Assembly: GCF_018603435.1 (NCBI RefSeq)
Contig: NZ_CP075682.1
Span: 1,674,001 to 1,738,000 of the forward strand
Length of the DNA stretch: 64,000 nt
Direction: 5' to 3'
Source of the DNA: Chryseobacterium sp. ZHDP1
GTDB taxonomy: Bacteria; Bacteroidota; Bacteroidia; Flavobacteriales; Weeksellaceae
A program made the translations under genes and the position numbers. Shown here piece after piece: positions 52,413-61,757 of the stretch. The notes beneath the pieces are model-generated. The model had not been told where the DNA came from and made no database searches. It was given only the letters and a program-made list of their open reading frames with translations. Numbering within the stretch: position 1 is the stretch's first letter; each line of letters begins with the position of its first letter.

Positions 52413-52754
52413 TTATTTATTTTCACAAAGTTCCAGACCTTTAGTGATAAAATCTCCGTATGAAATTTTTAATCCAGCCCATTTGGGATCATCCAACCAT
52501 ATTTCATCAACTTTACTGATAGCAGCATTATTATGTGAAACACCTTTAGCAGTTCCATTTAAAGCATATGTCTTTCCATTGCTGGCCTTGCAGTAAATTT
52601 CTTTATATCCAGAACAATAAACTTCAACTTCATCAACTGAAAATGGCCATTTTTCTCCATACTCCAGCTTTGAAAATTTTATTGTATTTCGCTGGACTGG
52701 GTTAGAACACGATAATATTAATACTAAAAGTAATAAACTGTAAATAGCTTTCAT
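52413..52754 (-). CDS. Small lipoprotein (DUF2511/YebY-like)
   Basis: The product is 113 residues with a lipoprotein signal ending LILSC (Cys16). The mature part reads KWPFSVDEVEVYCSGYK, then SNGKTYALNGTAKG, the DUF2511 pattern seen in YebY. It ends facing the dnaE gene, converging within 17 bp. Some family members are linked to copper, but no function can be read here. Confidence 0.7.
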   Translation of the reverse strand: MKAIYSLLLLVLILSCSNPVQRNTIKFSKLEYGEKWPFSVDEVEVYCSGYKEIYCKASNGKTYALNGTAKGVSHNNAAISKVDEIWLDDPKWAGLKISYGDFITKGLELCENK

Positions 52755-52833
52755 TTTTTAATTTTGTCAAAGATAGATTTGAAAACTAAATTGACATTAC
52801 GGGAAACCGTATTACTAAGAACATAAATAGTAT

Positions 52834-53682
52834 TTATGACAAATCTTCTTTATTCACAACAATACCAAGCTGGGTTATAAGAAATGTCTTTTGTTCAAAG
52901 ATTTGGTTCATAATCATCCATACTTTATCCACTAGAGAAAATGTTTTTTGATGGTCCTTATTAATAATAGTTAGTAAACCTGTGTAGGTAATGCTTTTTA
53001 TCTTTTGATAATTTCCATTAAAAAACAGTCTATGATCTGTAAAATCGTAAGATTTCAAAACCATTTCAAAAGGTTTTTGAGTGTGTAGATTTTTTTTAAA
53101 AACCATTACAGAATCATACAATCTTATTTTTGTGCCATCTTTATTTTCAATATAAACCAAATATTGCTGTGTTTCAGGAAGTATAATTTCATTATCGTCA
53201 TTTGTTTTAACAACTATTCTTGTGACCTCTGGTCTGCTCACATTGATCTTGAAAAATAAATCTAAAATTCCAAATTCAACTTCCTTCTGTTCATTATCAT
53301 TATTTTCAGATTCTCTCAGCTGCACTATCTTTATATTATGATGTTCTGCAAACATTTGTGCATCCCGAGTAAATCCATTCCTTGACACAATAATTCCTCT
53401 TTGTATATCGGTATCATTGATGATAGAAAGAAGCTTCATAACTGTATCTTTAGTTACTTTTTTTTTCCAGTATTTACATTCGATAGCCGTTTTGTAAGTT
53501 TGGCAACCATCAAACTCAGCGGTCAGCACATCAATTTGATGCATAACCCCTGAATTACCTTTTATTTTACAATTCTGCCCATAACCCTCCACTGGAATAT
53601 GATATTCTTTTTTTAAAGTATCATAAATATATTTTGTCAGAGATTCATAAATCTTCCAATCAAGACTGTTTAATTCATCCAT
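52834..53682 (-). CDS. Mrr-like restriction endonuclease
   Basis: The product is 282 residues. The first 130 form a PD-(D/E)xK domain of the Mrr/restriction-like type: D51 in HQIDVL and E68/K70 in AIECKYWKKKV, followed by GIIVSRNGFTRDA and NIKIVQLRE. The C-terminal 150 residues are beta-rich and unrecognised; they could bind modified DNA or a cofactor. It is probably a type IV-like defence nuclease. It lies 11 bp downstream of the next gene on the same strand. Confidence 0.8.
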   Translation of the reverse strand: MDELNSLDWKIYESLTKYIYDTLKKEYHIPVEGYGQNCKIKGNSGVMHQIDVLTAEFDGCQTYKTAIECKYWKKKVTKDTVMKLLSIINDTDIQRGIIVSRNGFTRDAQMFAEHHNIKIVQLRESENNDNEQKEVEFGILDLFFKINVSRPEVTRIVVKTNDDNEIILPETQQYLVYIENKDGTKIRLYDSVMVFKKNLHTQKPFEMVLKSYDFTDHRLFFNGNYQKIKSITYTGLLTIINKDHQKTFSLVDKVWMIMNQIFEQKTFLITQLGIVVNKEDLS

Positions 53683-53693
53683 CGTATTTCACA

Positions 53694-54176
53694 TCAAATT
53701 ACAACATATAGGTCTTCATCTTGATCATATATAGCCTTCCCTGATTTTACCAAAGGATTCCAAACTTTATCAATTGCTTCTGGCGTATTCCACTCACAAT
53801 AATTATCAGATTTTTTCAAATTACTACTGGAAATTATCCTCTTTCCAAAAATTTCTCTACACTTTAGAAGAAGGCTGATCGAAATTCCTTTCCCCAAATA
53901 GTACTTACTACTGTCAGGATATAAGTCAACTACTTTTAAATCAGTTTCATTTTCCATCTCTAATAAAATGAGACTAAAAGAATCATCACTTTCCTTTGAC
54001 TCTTCATACACTTCAAATACATAAGTAAAACCGTTATATGTCTCATTAAACATATAAGTACATCTAGAAGTAAATTGATAAGTCACATTATTTTTAGTAC
54101 TTATAAAAATAAACTTTCTGGATTCATTAATCTCTAATATCATAGTGTACATTTTATTAAAAAATAAGATTATCAA
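53694..54176 (-). CDS. Unknown protein, GNAT-like C-terminus
   Basis: The longest frame has 160 residues; shorter starts at MYTMILEIN or MILEINESRK are equally likely. A segment YYLGKGISISLLLKCREIFG near residues 92-111 resembles the acetyl-CoA-binding turn and helix of GNAT proteins, but the remainder is not typical. It lies between the Mrr-like and DUF262-like genes with gaps of 11 and 22 bp, so it is probably in one transcript with them. Confidence 0.5.
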   Translation of the reverse strand: MIILFFNKMYTMILEINESRKFIFISTKNNVTYQFTSRCTYMFNETYNGFTYVFEVYEESKESDDSFSLILLEMENETDLKVVDLYPDSSKYYLGKGISISLLLKCREIFGKRIISSSNLKKSDNYCEWNTPEAIDKVWNPLVKSGKAIYDQDEDLYVVI

Positions 54177-54198
54177 ACTGTTAACTAAACAAAAAAAA

Positions 54199-55944
54199 TT
54201 AGAATTTAAGTTCCTCCATTAGTTTTACTGTCAAAATAACTTGACGCTGTTTTGCAAATTTATCAAATGATGAAAAATTTAAATCATTGGGAAAATAGTA
54301 CTTTTTCTTATTAATTTTATTTGTAGAAACCCAATCTGCAAGTTGCTTTGCACCTTTTGACTTGTTTTCATTACCATCTAACATTTGGAGATTAATAATG
54401 GAATTAAAATACTCCGGATCTGTAAAGTATTCTCTATTAGAATCAGTCAATTGGATATTATTTAATTTTAGCTTTTTTTCATTGAAATTTGATATCGGAT
54501 GACAATGATCAAGATTAAAATCTCCATCCTTATATTTTAAGTTAGGATAAAGTAATGCGAGTATGGGAAAAGCGTATCTATTTTCTTTCTGAGTATATAA
54601 AAGATTTTCTACAAACTCTTTATCGACGTTTATACTTTTATTGGTTTTAGAAAGCCTCTTTGCAATAGCGGCAGCAGGGAAAACTGCCGGAGACTTAGCA
54701 ATTTCTTTTTTCAAAGTATCTCTGATAGCTTTTAATACACCTTCAGCTTGCCCGCCAAATATTTGATGTAGCAAAACAACATGAAGCCATTTTTTAATAA
54801 TTGCTCTATCATCTTTATATGCAACTTTCTTATGAAAATCTTTTACTTTATCAGTTTTGTATAAATAATATATAATCGGAAGAACAGCATTTAATGATGT
54901 CAGTGTTTTTGGAGCATATCCAAAGTCTACAATAAGTTGAAAGACTTCTTTAATTGCTTTCCTAATATTTTCCCATTTACTTTCAAAATCTTTAGCATTC
55001 TTAATACTGAAATTGGTTACTCTAAATTTAATATCATCGTTGTACAAAATCAGATAGGTACGCAAAATCAAATCTTTGTTTACGGCAAAGCCGTATTCCT
55101 TTACAATTTCATCAACTAATCCATTAATTTCTTTGCGGGCATCTAGAATCATCCAACCTGAAATAGTTGTTGACATTACTAAATCCGAATAACTTAAGTT
55201 AATACCGCCTGAATTTATTCGTATAAAAATATCTAATGCTCTGGTAAAATCAGAACCTTTTTCAAGATAGTAGTGAATAAGTTTCTCAAGATGAACAATA
55301 TCGTGAAGCCGACTCAATATCTCCTGAGCATCCTGATCTTCTATTTCGTGTTTCTTACAATAAGAATTCAGCTGTGCCATTCCGCGAATACCCAAAATAT
55401 CTCCGACTTTGAACCATTTATTTCCATCTTCATTTTTTGCTTCTGAAGGTTTTAAAAACAAGAATTCATATTTTCTATCATCGTCACTATCGTTTAAGTC
55501 CTTGCTAGAATCCTTTTTATATTTAAGATTTAAATAAAGATATCTTGTAGGAATAGAGTGTTCATTATCTTTCCAAGCCAGATTATATTCGTGATAAGCA
55601 TAAGAACCTTTCAACCCCAGATAAAGTGCAGTAAGGCGCTGCTGCCCGTCTAAAACGACTTCGAAGCTAGGAAGTTTTTTTGTATCAACTTCTTCTGATC
55701 TATTGAGGAATCTTTCTCTATATTTTTTTAAGATCCCATAAAATCGTTGGTTTTGTGTGTTATTACCTTCAACTCTCCAAAGCAACATTGAACCAATTGG
55801 ATATTGTTGCATAAGTGAGTCAAATAACATCTCTATTTTTCCAGATGACCAAACAAAATCTCGTTGAATTGCAGGAAGTAAATATTGATTGTAATCTATT
55901 TTATCGATTGCATCTGCAATTGAAAGCGGAGGAAAAAATGACAT
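54199..55944 (-). CDS. DUF262/HNH protein (GmrSD-like)
   Basis: The product is 581 residues. The N-terminal DUF262 domain is clear: PAIQRDFVWSSGKIEMLFDS, then VVLDGQQRLTALYLGL. DGQQRLT is a ParB-like phosphatase or NTPase motif. The C-terminal part carries an HNH-type DHCHP at about 479-483 (NLDHCHPISNFN). This layout is that of GmrSD-type type IV restriction enzymes and related defence proteins, which cut modified phage DNA. It may target the base modifications that phages carry. Confidence 0.8.
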   Translation of the reverse strand: MSFFPPLSIADAIDKIDYNQYLLPAIQRDFVWSSGKIEMLFDSLMQQYPIGSMLLWRVEGNNTQNQRFYGILKKYRERFLNRSEEVDTKKLPSFEVVLDGQQRLTALYLGLKGSYAYHEYNLAWKDNEHSIPTRYLYLNLKYKKDSSKDLNDSDDDRKYEFLFLKPSEAKNEDGNKWFKVGDILGIRGMAQLNSYCKKHEIEDQDAQEILSRLHDIVHLEKLIHYYLEKGSDFTRALDIFIRINSGGINLSYSDLVMSTTISGWMILDARKEINGLVDEIVKEYGFAVNKDLILRTYLILYNDDIKFRVTNFSIKNAKDFESKWENIRKAIKEVFQLIVDFGYAPKTLTSLNAVLPIIYYLYKTDKVKDFHKKVAYKDDRAIIKKWLHVVLLHQIFGGQAEGVLKAIRDTLKKEIAKSPAVFPAAAIAKRLSKTNKSINVDKEFVENLLYTQKENRYAFPILALLYPNLKYKDGDFNLDHCHPISNFNEKKLKLNNIQLTDSNREYFTDPEYFNSIINLQMLDGNENKSKGAKQLADWVSTNKINKKKYYFPNDLNFSSFDKFAKQRQVILTVKLMEELKF

Positions 55945-56026
55945 AATTTATTTTTTAATTTTAATGTTTTTAGCTTTAAGAACTTTATGTTGATCACTTA
56001 TAAAGGTCGAGATAACAAAGAGAATA

Positions 56027-57052
56027 TCAATTACTACTCTTTTTATCAAACAAATATTTGCCTTCTTGTATTTCGAGATAGTCGATTACAAAATGCACAA
56101 CTTTTCTGGCATCCTTCAGGACTTCTGGTGCTAGTCCAGGCACTTTAAATTGATTAATCTCTGAATTATAATTAATCATTTCACTATCAAAATTTTCAAT
56201 CCCTTTTGGTTTACGTAATCTACAGTAAGGATTTATAATACTTAGATTTAAGGTTTCATTCAAGTTCCAGGAATTCTCAATATTTTTATTATAGAAATCT
56301 TTGTGCTTGTAATATAAGTTAGTTAAAATCACTAAGTCTACATTATTGTAATCAGCAGGGTCGCAAAAAGAACCATTAGTAAACAGACCTTCGGGGCCGT
56401 TAAGATAACCTACCCAGCTCTGCATATCCTCTCTATCACCACAGCATATTAATAAAATATTGATCTCATTTTCTTTTGATAAATCATTAAATTTTTCGTG
56501 CGCGTTAATCAGAAAATCTTTAAGATTATTATCCATACTTTTTAACTCAGAATGTTCTTTCAGAGATTTACCTTGCTTTATTAAACCTTCATCTATCGCA
56601 TTGGAAAGTATTGACATTATGTCTAGCCTATTGTCAAGTCGACCATAAGTTTGATATTTGAAAGATTCTGTATTTTGTACCTTCTCTCTATTAGTAAAAG
56701 CCGCACATTTTACTTCAATATTGTATGTGAAATTGTTAGACTGAAATTTAACGTCTACATCTTTTTGATTTTTAGGGTTTACTTTAGCTTCGACCCTGAA
56801 ACCATTTTTCTCACAAAAATAATTTGCAACTGCCAGCTCACAGGCACTTTGAATATAAGCTTTTTCGTCAAATTTTGCTTTTTTTAGCTGTAACTTATTT
56901 CCCCAGAGATCCTTGAAATCTCTATTGGATATAAACTGTTTAATTTTTGAAACAGATTCAATAAATTCATCAAAATAAATATTTCCGGAATTTTTTGCAA
57001 TTTTAAGGTAATGACCATCCGGTACATTTAATTCATTAAATTCTTCTCTCAT
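56027..57052 (-). CDS. PD-(D/E)xK nuclease-like protein
   Basis: I choose the start at 57,052 (MREEFNELNVPD), giving 341 residues; the longer frame adds 16 residues before it. The nuclease core is D98/D100 in QKDVDVKF and E113/K115 in NIEVKCAAF. The rest includes NILLICCGDREDM and a C-terminal helical part. It is probably a restriction-like effector or REase associated with a partner. The neighbouring gene 57,143-57,673 may encode a partner. Confidence 0.65.
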   Translation of the reverse strand: MREEFNELNVPDGHYLKIAKNSGNIYFDEFIESVSKIKQFISNRDFKDLWGNKLQLKKAKFDEKAYIQSACELAVANYFCEKNGFRVEAKVNPKNQKDVDVKFQSNNFTYNIEVKCAAFTNREKVQNTESFKYQTYGRLDNRLDIMSILSNAIDEGLIKQGKSLKEHSELKSMDNNLKDFLINAHEKFNDLSKENEINILLICCGDREDMQSWVGYLNGPEGLFTNGSFCDPADYNNVDLVILTNLYYKHKDFYNKNIENSWNLNETLNLSIINPYCRLRKPKGIENFDSEMINYNSEINQFKVPGLAPEVLKDARKVVHFVIDYLEIQEGKYLFDKKSSN

Positions 57053-57142
57053 GAAGTGGCAATTAGTTTTGGATTTTAAGAAAATAACTTTTAGAATCAC
57101 TGGGAAAGTGACTCTTAGATTTAGAGTGAATGACTTAGTTTG

Positions 57143-57673
57143 CTAAAGTCTCGCAAAGAAATATGCAAGATCAAAGATTTCAATTTCTTGTTTTTGATTA
57201 TTAATATCATCAATATATATTCTCAAATCACCAACTCTTGTTAAAACACCTTCCATTTCTTTCTTATCGTCATACCAAGAAGTTGAATAAACTACATATA
57301 ATTCTTTACCAACAACAGTTTCAAAATCAGCTTTTTTTACACTAAAGGGATCAAGAATATATTTATTAAAAATAAATAGAAAGTCAAATTCAAAGTACAT
57401 ATTATCGTAGAACCAATCTTTTACTGAGAGTCTAAGTTTATTACCATGCAAAGAATGATCTATAATATGTTCGTACCCAAAACGATATTCTTTTGGCTTT
57501 GGAGCATTAATCCTTAAAAGAACGACTGACTTTTCTTGGAAAATGATTCTGAATGGGCTTTTCTCTACTTGCTTTATAGAATCATGTTTCTTGATAACTG
57601 AGCAAAAACAATTGAAATCCTGATCAATTTTTAAATTATTTCTTCTCAAGAATTCAATAATGGAATGTTGCAT
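57143..57673 (-). CDS. Unknown protein in accessory island
   Basis: The product is 176 residues, predicted soluble with much beta structure (for example KSVVLLRINAPKPKEYRFGYE and GKELYVVYSTSWYDD). No motif is recognised. It starts 80 bp upstream of a small-gene stop and ends 90 bp before the PD-(D/E)xK gene on the same strand. Confidence 0.55.
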   Translation of the reverse strand: MQHSIIEFLRRNNLKIDQDFNCFCSVIKKHDSIKQVEKSPFRIIFQEKSVVLLRINAPKPKEYRFGYEHIIDHSLHGNKLRLSVKDWFYDNMYFEFDFLFIFNKYILDPFSVKKADFETVVGKELYVVYSTSWYDDKKEMEGVLTRVGDLRIYIDDINNQKQEIEIFDLAYFFARL

Positions 57674-57752
57674 AACGTAAATTATTAGTTTTTTATAAAT
57701 TTACAAAAAAAGCCTGAATAGATATTCAGACTTTAGAATGTTTTAAACAGAG

Positions 57753-57875
57753 TTATTTTTTAGGTGTAGAAGGCTTACTACTTCCTCCACTTGAAGTTTT
57801 AGCAGGATTGTTTCCCCTATTTCCTCCAGAAGGATTTCCTGTTTTACTTGGCCAGTTTTTGTTTGAATTACTCAT
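57753..57875 (-). CDS. Small basic Gly/Ser/Pro/Asn-rich protein
   Basis: ATG 57,875 encodes 40 residues: MSNSNKNWPSKTGNPSGGNR, then a Gly/Ser/Lys/Pro-rich end finishing STPKK. It is disordered and positively charged. It has a regular coding frame without stop and a purine-rich leader, and it lies alone in a 320-bp gap. Function unknown; the low-complexity content leaves some doubt. Confidence 0.45.
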   Translation of the reverse strand: MSNSNKNWPSKTGNPSGGNRGNNPAKTSSGGSSKPSTPKK

Positions 57876-57999
57876 TATTTTAATTTGTTTTAGTGCCTAC
57901 TACTTTTAACGTCGATGTTGGGCTAGTTTTGACATGATCATGTAATCGAAATACGTGCCAAATGTTAAAAAAAGTTAAAATAAGAAATTATTTTAGGAG

Positions 58000-58701
58000 C
58001 TATCCATTATAATCAAAATCAGCCAATGGATGTTTTACTCTTTCAGCGGTCGGAATTAGAGAATTGAATCTTATTATAACTTTAATTACCTGCTCAATTA
58101 GAAGAAGTTGTTCTTTACCAGTAATATTATTAGGTTGGTTTTGAATCAATTCTAATTTAACTTTTGACTTATTTATTACGGAAGTGTTATCTTCAATTTC
58201 TAAACTATGATTCGGCTTAGTGTGAATTCCAAAATTGTGCATTGTATTTCGCAAATAGAAAAAATAGATAATCACATCTCTTTCATAAGCTGTAATACCT
58301 GCAAAAAAGGAAATCATACTTAATAACTTTTCAAAAGTCTCCTTTATAGAAGTTTTATTAATTGTATTAGCCCTTGCCTCAAAGTGCTTTGCTATAGCTC
58401 TAAAGTTGGTTTCAATGGAAATAAACAGAGCATTATAAAAGGCATCTTTAATGAATCCATTAAAATTATGATCTAGATCAACCAGATCATTTTCTACAAA
58501 TCCTTCCCAAATATTTTCTTGAAGATATTTAATATCACTTAAGTGTGTCGATAATTTAAGAGCAATCAGGTAATTTTGAATGCTTGATGCAATAGCATCC
58601 ATTGTTATGTTTCTAACATCTTCCAGATCACCGTGATTATTATTAGAAGATGCAAAATTTAGTAATTTCGATACTAGTTCAATCTTTTCGTCAAATTCCA
58701 T
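58000..58701 (-). CDS. Helical protein, possibly HEPN-like
   Basis: The product is 233 residues and almost entirely helical. The segment YFFYLRNTMHNFGIHTK around residues 149-165 has Arg-Asn followed by His, recalling HEPN domains (RNxxxxH), though the spacing is shorter than usual. HEPN proteins are often RNases in defence or toxin systems. No partner nucleotidyltransferase is next to it. Unproven. Confidence 0.5.
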   Translation of the reverse strand: MEFDEKIELVSKLLNFASSNNNHGDLEDVRNITMDAIASSIQNYLIALKLSTHLSDIKYLQENIWEGFVENDLVDLDHNFNGFIKDAFYNALFISIETNFRAIAKHFEARANTINKTSIKETFEKLLSMISFFAGITAYERDVIIYFFYLRNTMHNFGIHTKPNHSLEIEDNTSVINKSKVKLELIQNQPNNITGKEQLLLIEQVIKVIIRFNSLIPTAERVKHPLADFDYNG

Positions 58702-58762
58702 AGATAGTTTTTTAATTTTTATATTTTATTTATTTCAATCCGCTTTACTTCAAATACGAAAG

Positions 58763-59752
58763 TTATCTGAGTTTTTTGTCTACTAAAGCAAGATATTTCA
58801 TTCCTGATTGGTCAAAGACATTTTCCGTTTTTTCAATTTTCATCGCGGAATATACAGCATTTGCAAATCCTGGTAATCCCCAAAGCATAGATTTTAAATC
58901 TCCGGTGGCTACAATTCCTTGCGTGGCACCAATAATCCCACATACTGATCCGAAAATAATATTTCCTATTTGACTCTCTCCCATTTTTGCGGTTAGCTCA
59001 CCTTTTCTAATCACCAATTCTCTGATCTTTTCGTTAAATAAATCTGTCCCCTCTATTACTGTGGGATCAAGCACAAGTAATTCAACTCTGCTTGTAAAAG
59101 CATCTAACAGATCACCATGCTTCTCCTTGAAGCGCAACATTTTATCTAACTTTATATTTTGTGGAAATGGGATCAAACTTTCTAAAATCGTCTGCCTTTT
59201 TTTTTGGTTTTTTAGATTTTTAATACTGTAAAACCTTGACCTTAAATTATCAGTCATAGGAATTCTGTTCGTCTTAGCTCCAATTATGGTAGCTACGAAC
59301 TTCATTAATTGATCTGCCGTTTTTGTTTCCACTGCATACCAATTTCCCTCTGCTCTACTGGCAAGCCCTAAATTTTCAAGACTATAGAAGACATTATCAT
59401 CAAACTTATCAGCGTGTATTCTGGCAGAAGAAAACTTCTGAGAATGCACTAAATTCCTTTGACTATTATAGAATCGATTTTGTGCTTTTTCAAGTGAATT
59501 TTTATTCTTCTCAATCTCGGTAACGAAAGGTTTTGTTACTTCCCAAGGTTCATCAAATATCTCAATAGGATTTATAGGAACTATCAGAGACATTCTAACA
59601 AGCTCCATCATAAACGGGTCATAATTCCGTTCTGGTTGCCAAAGATATTCCTGAGGTACAATCGCAGCAATATCCTTGTAATAAAGAAGAGTTCTTATAG
59701 TCCAGTCATTATCCGGTACATTGATATAAGGGTAATATAAAATATCACTCAT
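58763..59752 (-). CDS. DUF6236-family protein
   Basis: The product is 329 residues. The N-terminus LYYPYINVPDNDWTIRTLLYYKDIAAIVP is the pattern of DUF6236, a family found in accessory islands. The rest is helical, with a hydrophobic glycine-rich segment near residues 265-290 (IIFGSVCGIIGATQGIVAT) that may insert into a membrane. Function unknown. It lies between helical unknown genes on the same strand. Confidence 0.65.
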   Translation of the reverse strand: MSDILYYPYINVPDNDWTIRTLLYYKDIAAIVPQEYLWQPERNYDPFMMELVRMSLIVPINPIEIFDEPWEVTKPFVTEIEKNKNSLEKAQNRFYNSQRNLVHSQKFSSARIHADKFDDNVFYSLENLGLASRAEGNWYAVETKTADQLMKFVATIIGAKTNRIPMTDNLRSRFYSIKNLKNQKKRQTILESLIPFPQNIKLDKMLRFKEKHGDLLDAFTSRVELLVLDPTVIEGTDLFNEKIRELVIRKGELTAKMGESQIGNIIFGSVCGIIGATQGIVATGDLKSMLWGLPGFANAVYSAMKIEKTENVFDQSGMKYLALVDKKLR

Positions 59753-59792
59753 AGTAATTAGTTTTTAGTTTTTAGTTTTTACAATAATTTGG

Positions 59793-60476
59793 TTATTCTT
59801 TATCTAAGTCATTTCTTTTTTTAACCTGTTCGTCATGATGGTCATTAATTATGGCAAATAAATCTTTCATATTCCAAAGGTTTGTAAACATAAAAGTGGA
59901 ATTATTAAATCCAGAATTAAAGCGGTTATAGATTCCCTCCGCAATATCAGAAAGTTGCTTTATTTCAGCGAGGCTTTCAACTTCTATCTCACCAAGTTTA
60001 TCAGGATCGAAGTGAGCATAATAAGAGTCTCGTCTTGCTTTAATTTTCTCAACCAAAAACTCCGCCTGATTAATCTCTTCTCTGGAAATAGCAATAGCAT
60101 TTTTAATATCTGCTTTATGTTTAAACAGATAGTCATATTCACCTTCACTACCATTTTCAGAAAGCTTACGATTTTTAGTCAGCATCTCTTTGAGTTCTTC
60201 GTCAAAATCGCTGTTTTCTAACTTATTCATCAATTTTTTCAGGCTGCGTTTTTCATCCTGAACAAACAGTTTAGACAATGTTAGTGTTGCAAAGGAATAA
60301 GCTAGTGCTACATAATGCCCTAAAAAATAACTAAAAGGAGCAATTTTTTCTCTGCTTTCATTATTTTGCTCAATAATCTCGTCAATATTTGAAGTGCAGA
60401 TAACTAGATCACGAATCATAATTTGGAAATACTGCATAAAGCTATTCAGCTCATCTTTTGTAAAAATATTTTTCAT
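59793..60476 (-). CDS. Unknown helical protein
   Basis: I choose ATG 60,476 (MKNIFTKDELNSF), giving 227 residues; 13 earlier residues from a longer frame are unlikely. It is predicted mostly helical with a His/Tyr patch (RRDSYYAHFDPDK) resembling AbiV or HEPN-like families, where an Arg-x-x-Tyr/Phe-x-His sequence is common. It may be part of an abortive-infection-like set with its neighbours. No firm family. Confidence 0.5.
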   Translation of the reverse strand: MKNIFTKDELNSFMQYFQIMIRDLVICTSNIDEIIEQNNESREKIAPFSYFLGHYVALAYSFATLTLSKLFVQDEKRSLKKLMNKLENSDFDEELKEMLTKNRKLSENGSEGEYDYLFKHKADIKNAIAISREEINQAEFLVEKIKARRDSYYAHFDPDKLGEIEVESLAEIKQLSDIAEGIYNRFNSGFNNSTFMFTNLWNMKDLFAIINDHHDEQVKKRNDLDKE

Positions 60477-60499
60477 TAAACTAATATAAAAAATTGTTT

Positions 60500-60673
60500 T
60501 TAGTTGTTTCTCCAAACATTTACATCCGTGTAGACAAGCTTTTTCAGCTCATTAAATCGAGTATCATCCAGATCTTTTCCGCAAATGACTTCATGCAAGA
60601 CCCCCGCGTAATCTTTAATTTCTTGGTTAACAATTTTTGCAACTGTTTCCAGTTGATCTTCTGTAAGATTTAT
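60500..60673 (-). pseudogene. Short open frame without a standard start codon
   Basis: The minus frame from ATA at 60,671-60,673 to TAA at 60,500-60,502 encodes 57 residues: NLTEDQLETVAKIVNQEIK, then VICGKDLDDTRFNELKKLV and onward to VWRNN. It looks like real protein, but upstream in frame are stops and no ATG, GTG or TTG until deep inside. An ATG mutated to ATA, or a non-canonical start, would explain it. It may be a decayed gene. Confidence 0.4.
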
Positions 60674-60750
60674 ATTTTTATTTTATTATTATCTAGGTTG
60701 ATAATCTTTAAGGTTTAGTTATAGATTTGTTACAGTATTAAAGAATTTTT

Positions 60751-61590
60751 TTACAATTTTAGTCCAGCTGCAATACCTAATCCAAAGAATCTTTTTCCTT
60801 GATATGCCCAAGCATCTGCATTACTTCCTGTCATAAAATCATATCCATAACTAAAAATAATTCCTATATCATTTCTTGCAATCGTTAAACCTGCTGAAGG
60901 AGAAAGAACAAGATTACTTGGATTATAAGTAGTAACAACTTTTTTCTTCAGCGGTTCTTTTCCCAAGCTTGCTGATGAGAATCCGAATGAAGCTCCGGGA
61001 GTTACCGACCAGCTGGTACTTGACCTGTGTGAAAAAGTTGTCCAACCCCATGAATATCCAACAGAAAAACCCAAATTAATATTCCCAGTTACGACATTAG
61101 CAGAGTACTGATTATTATTATAGTCGACAACTGAAGGTCTAACTTTTACACCTATAGCGTTAATTCCGACAATAACGGTCTGGTAATGCAGAGTAATGCT
61201 TCTTGTAGGATCGCCCACTTTATCTCTACTCAATTTCACAAGTTTAAGTTTATTAGGAGTAGCTGCATTAATAATTCTTTCCTGACCGTAACAGGGATCT
61301 ACTGCGCCTTTAGCATCAGAGCCTCCTTTATCATGCTCTATTTGCCAAGGGTCAATAAATAATTCTCCATCCTTATTGGTTACTAAACATTTAAAAGATT
61401 TATTTAAGGCAGGACAAAAACTGTAATTAGTCGTAGTACCGTCAGTAATCACATACCCTTGATCATTTAAATCTTTCAATTTTTCTTTAGAAATGTGATA
61501 ACGAAATTTGAGTCTGTAGCTGCTAGTTTGTGAATGTAAAAAAGTGATCATGCTGAAAAGCATAAACAATCCCAGAATAATTGTTTTCAT
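60751..61590 (-). CDS. Outer-membrane beta-barrel-like protein
   Basis: The product is 279 residues with a signal peptide (LGLFMLFSMITFLHS). The C-terminal half is rich in alternating strands with Gly, Ser and aromatic residues (NINLGFSVGYSWGWTTF; GIIFSYGYDFMTG) and ends in GLGIAAGLKL, a barrel-type ending. No known family is recognised. It starts opposite the gene at 61,758, with a -7 box 35 bp upstream of its own start. Confidence 0.65.
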   Translation of the reverse strand: MKTIILGLFMLFSMITFLHSQTSSYRLKFRYHISKEKLKDLNDQGYVITDGTTTNYSFCPALNKSFKCLVTNKDGELFIDPWQIEHDKGGSDAKGAVDPCYGQERIINAATPNKLKLVKLSRDKVGDPTRSITLHYQTVIVGINAIGVKVRPSVVDYNNNQYSANVVTGNINLGFSVGYSWGWTTFSHRSSTSWSVTPGASFGFSSASLGKEPLKKKVVTTYNPSNLVLSPSAGLTIARNDIGIIFSYGYDFMTGSNADAWAYQGKRFFGLGIAAGLKL

Positions 61591-61624
61591 GTTTTATTAG
61601 TTTTTTGGTTATGAGGTAAATATA

Positions 61625-61632
61625 CAAATATA
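61625..61632 (-). promoter_or_regulatory. -7 promoter box TATATTTG
   Basis: On the minus strand TATATTTG matches TAnnTTTG, 35 bp before the start of the beta-barrel-like gene. No good -33 box was seen. Confidence 0.4.
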
Positions 61633-61757
61633 AGTTCTCAAAATAGAGAAATTTTCATATCCAAATTACGAACTAACTTAATGTTATTAAAATTAAAATA
61701 TTTCTACTTTTAAACTAATAAATTACAAATACAAAACAATTTTAAAACGAAATAAAC

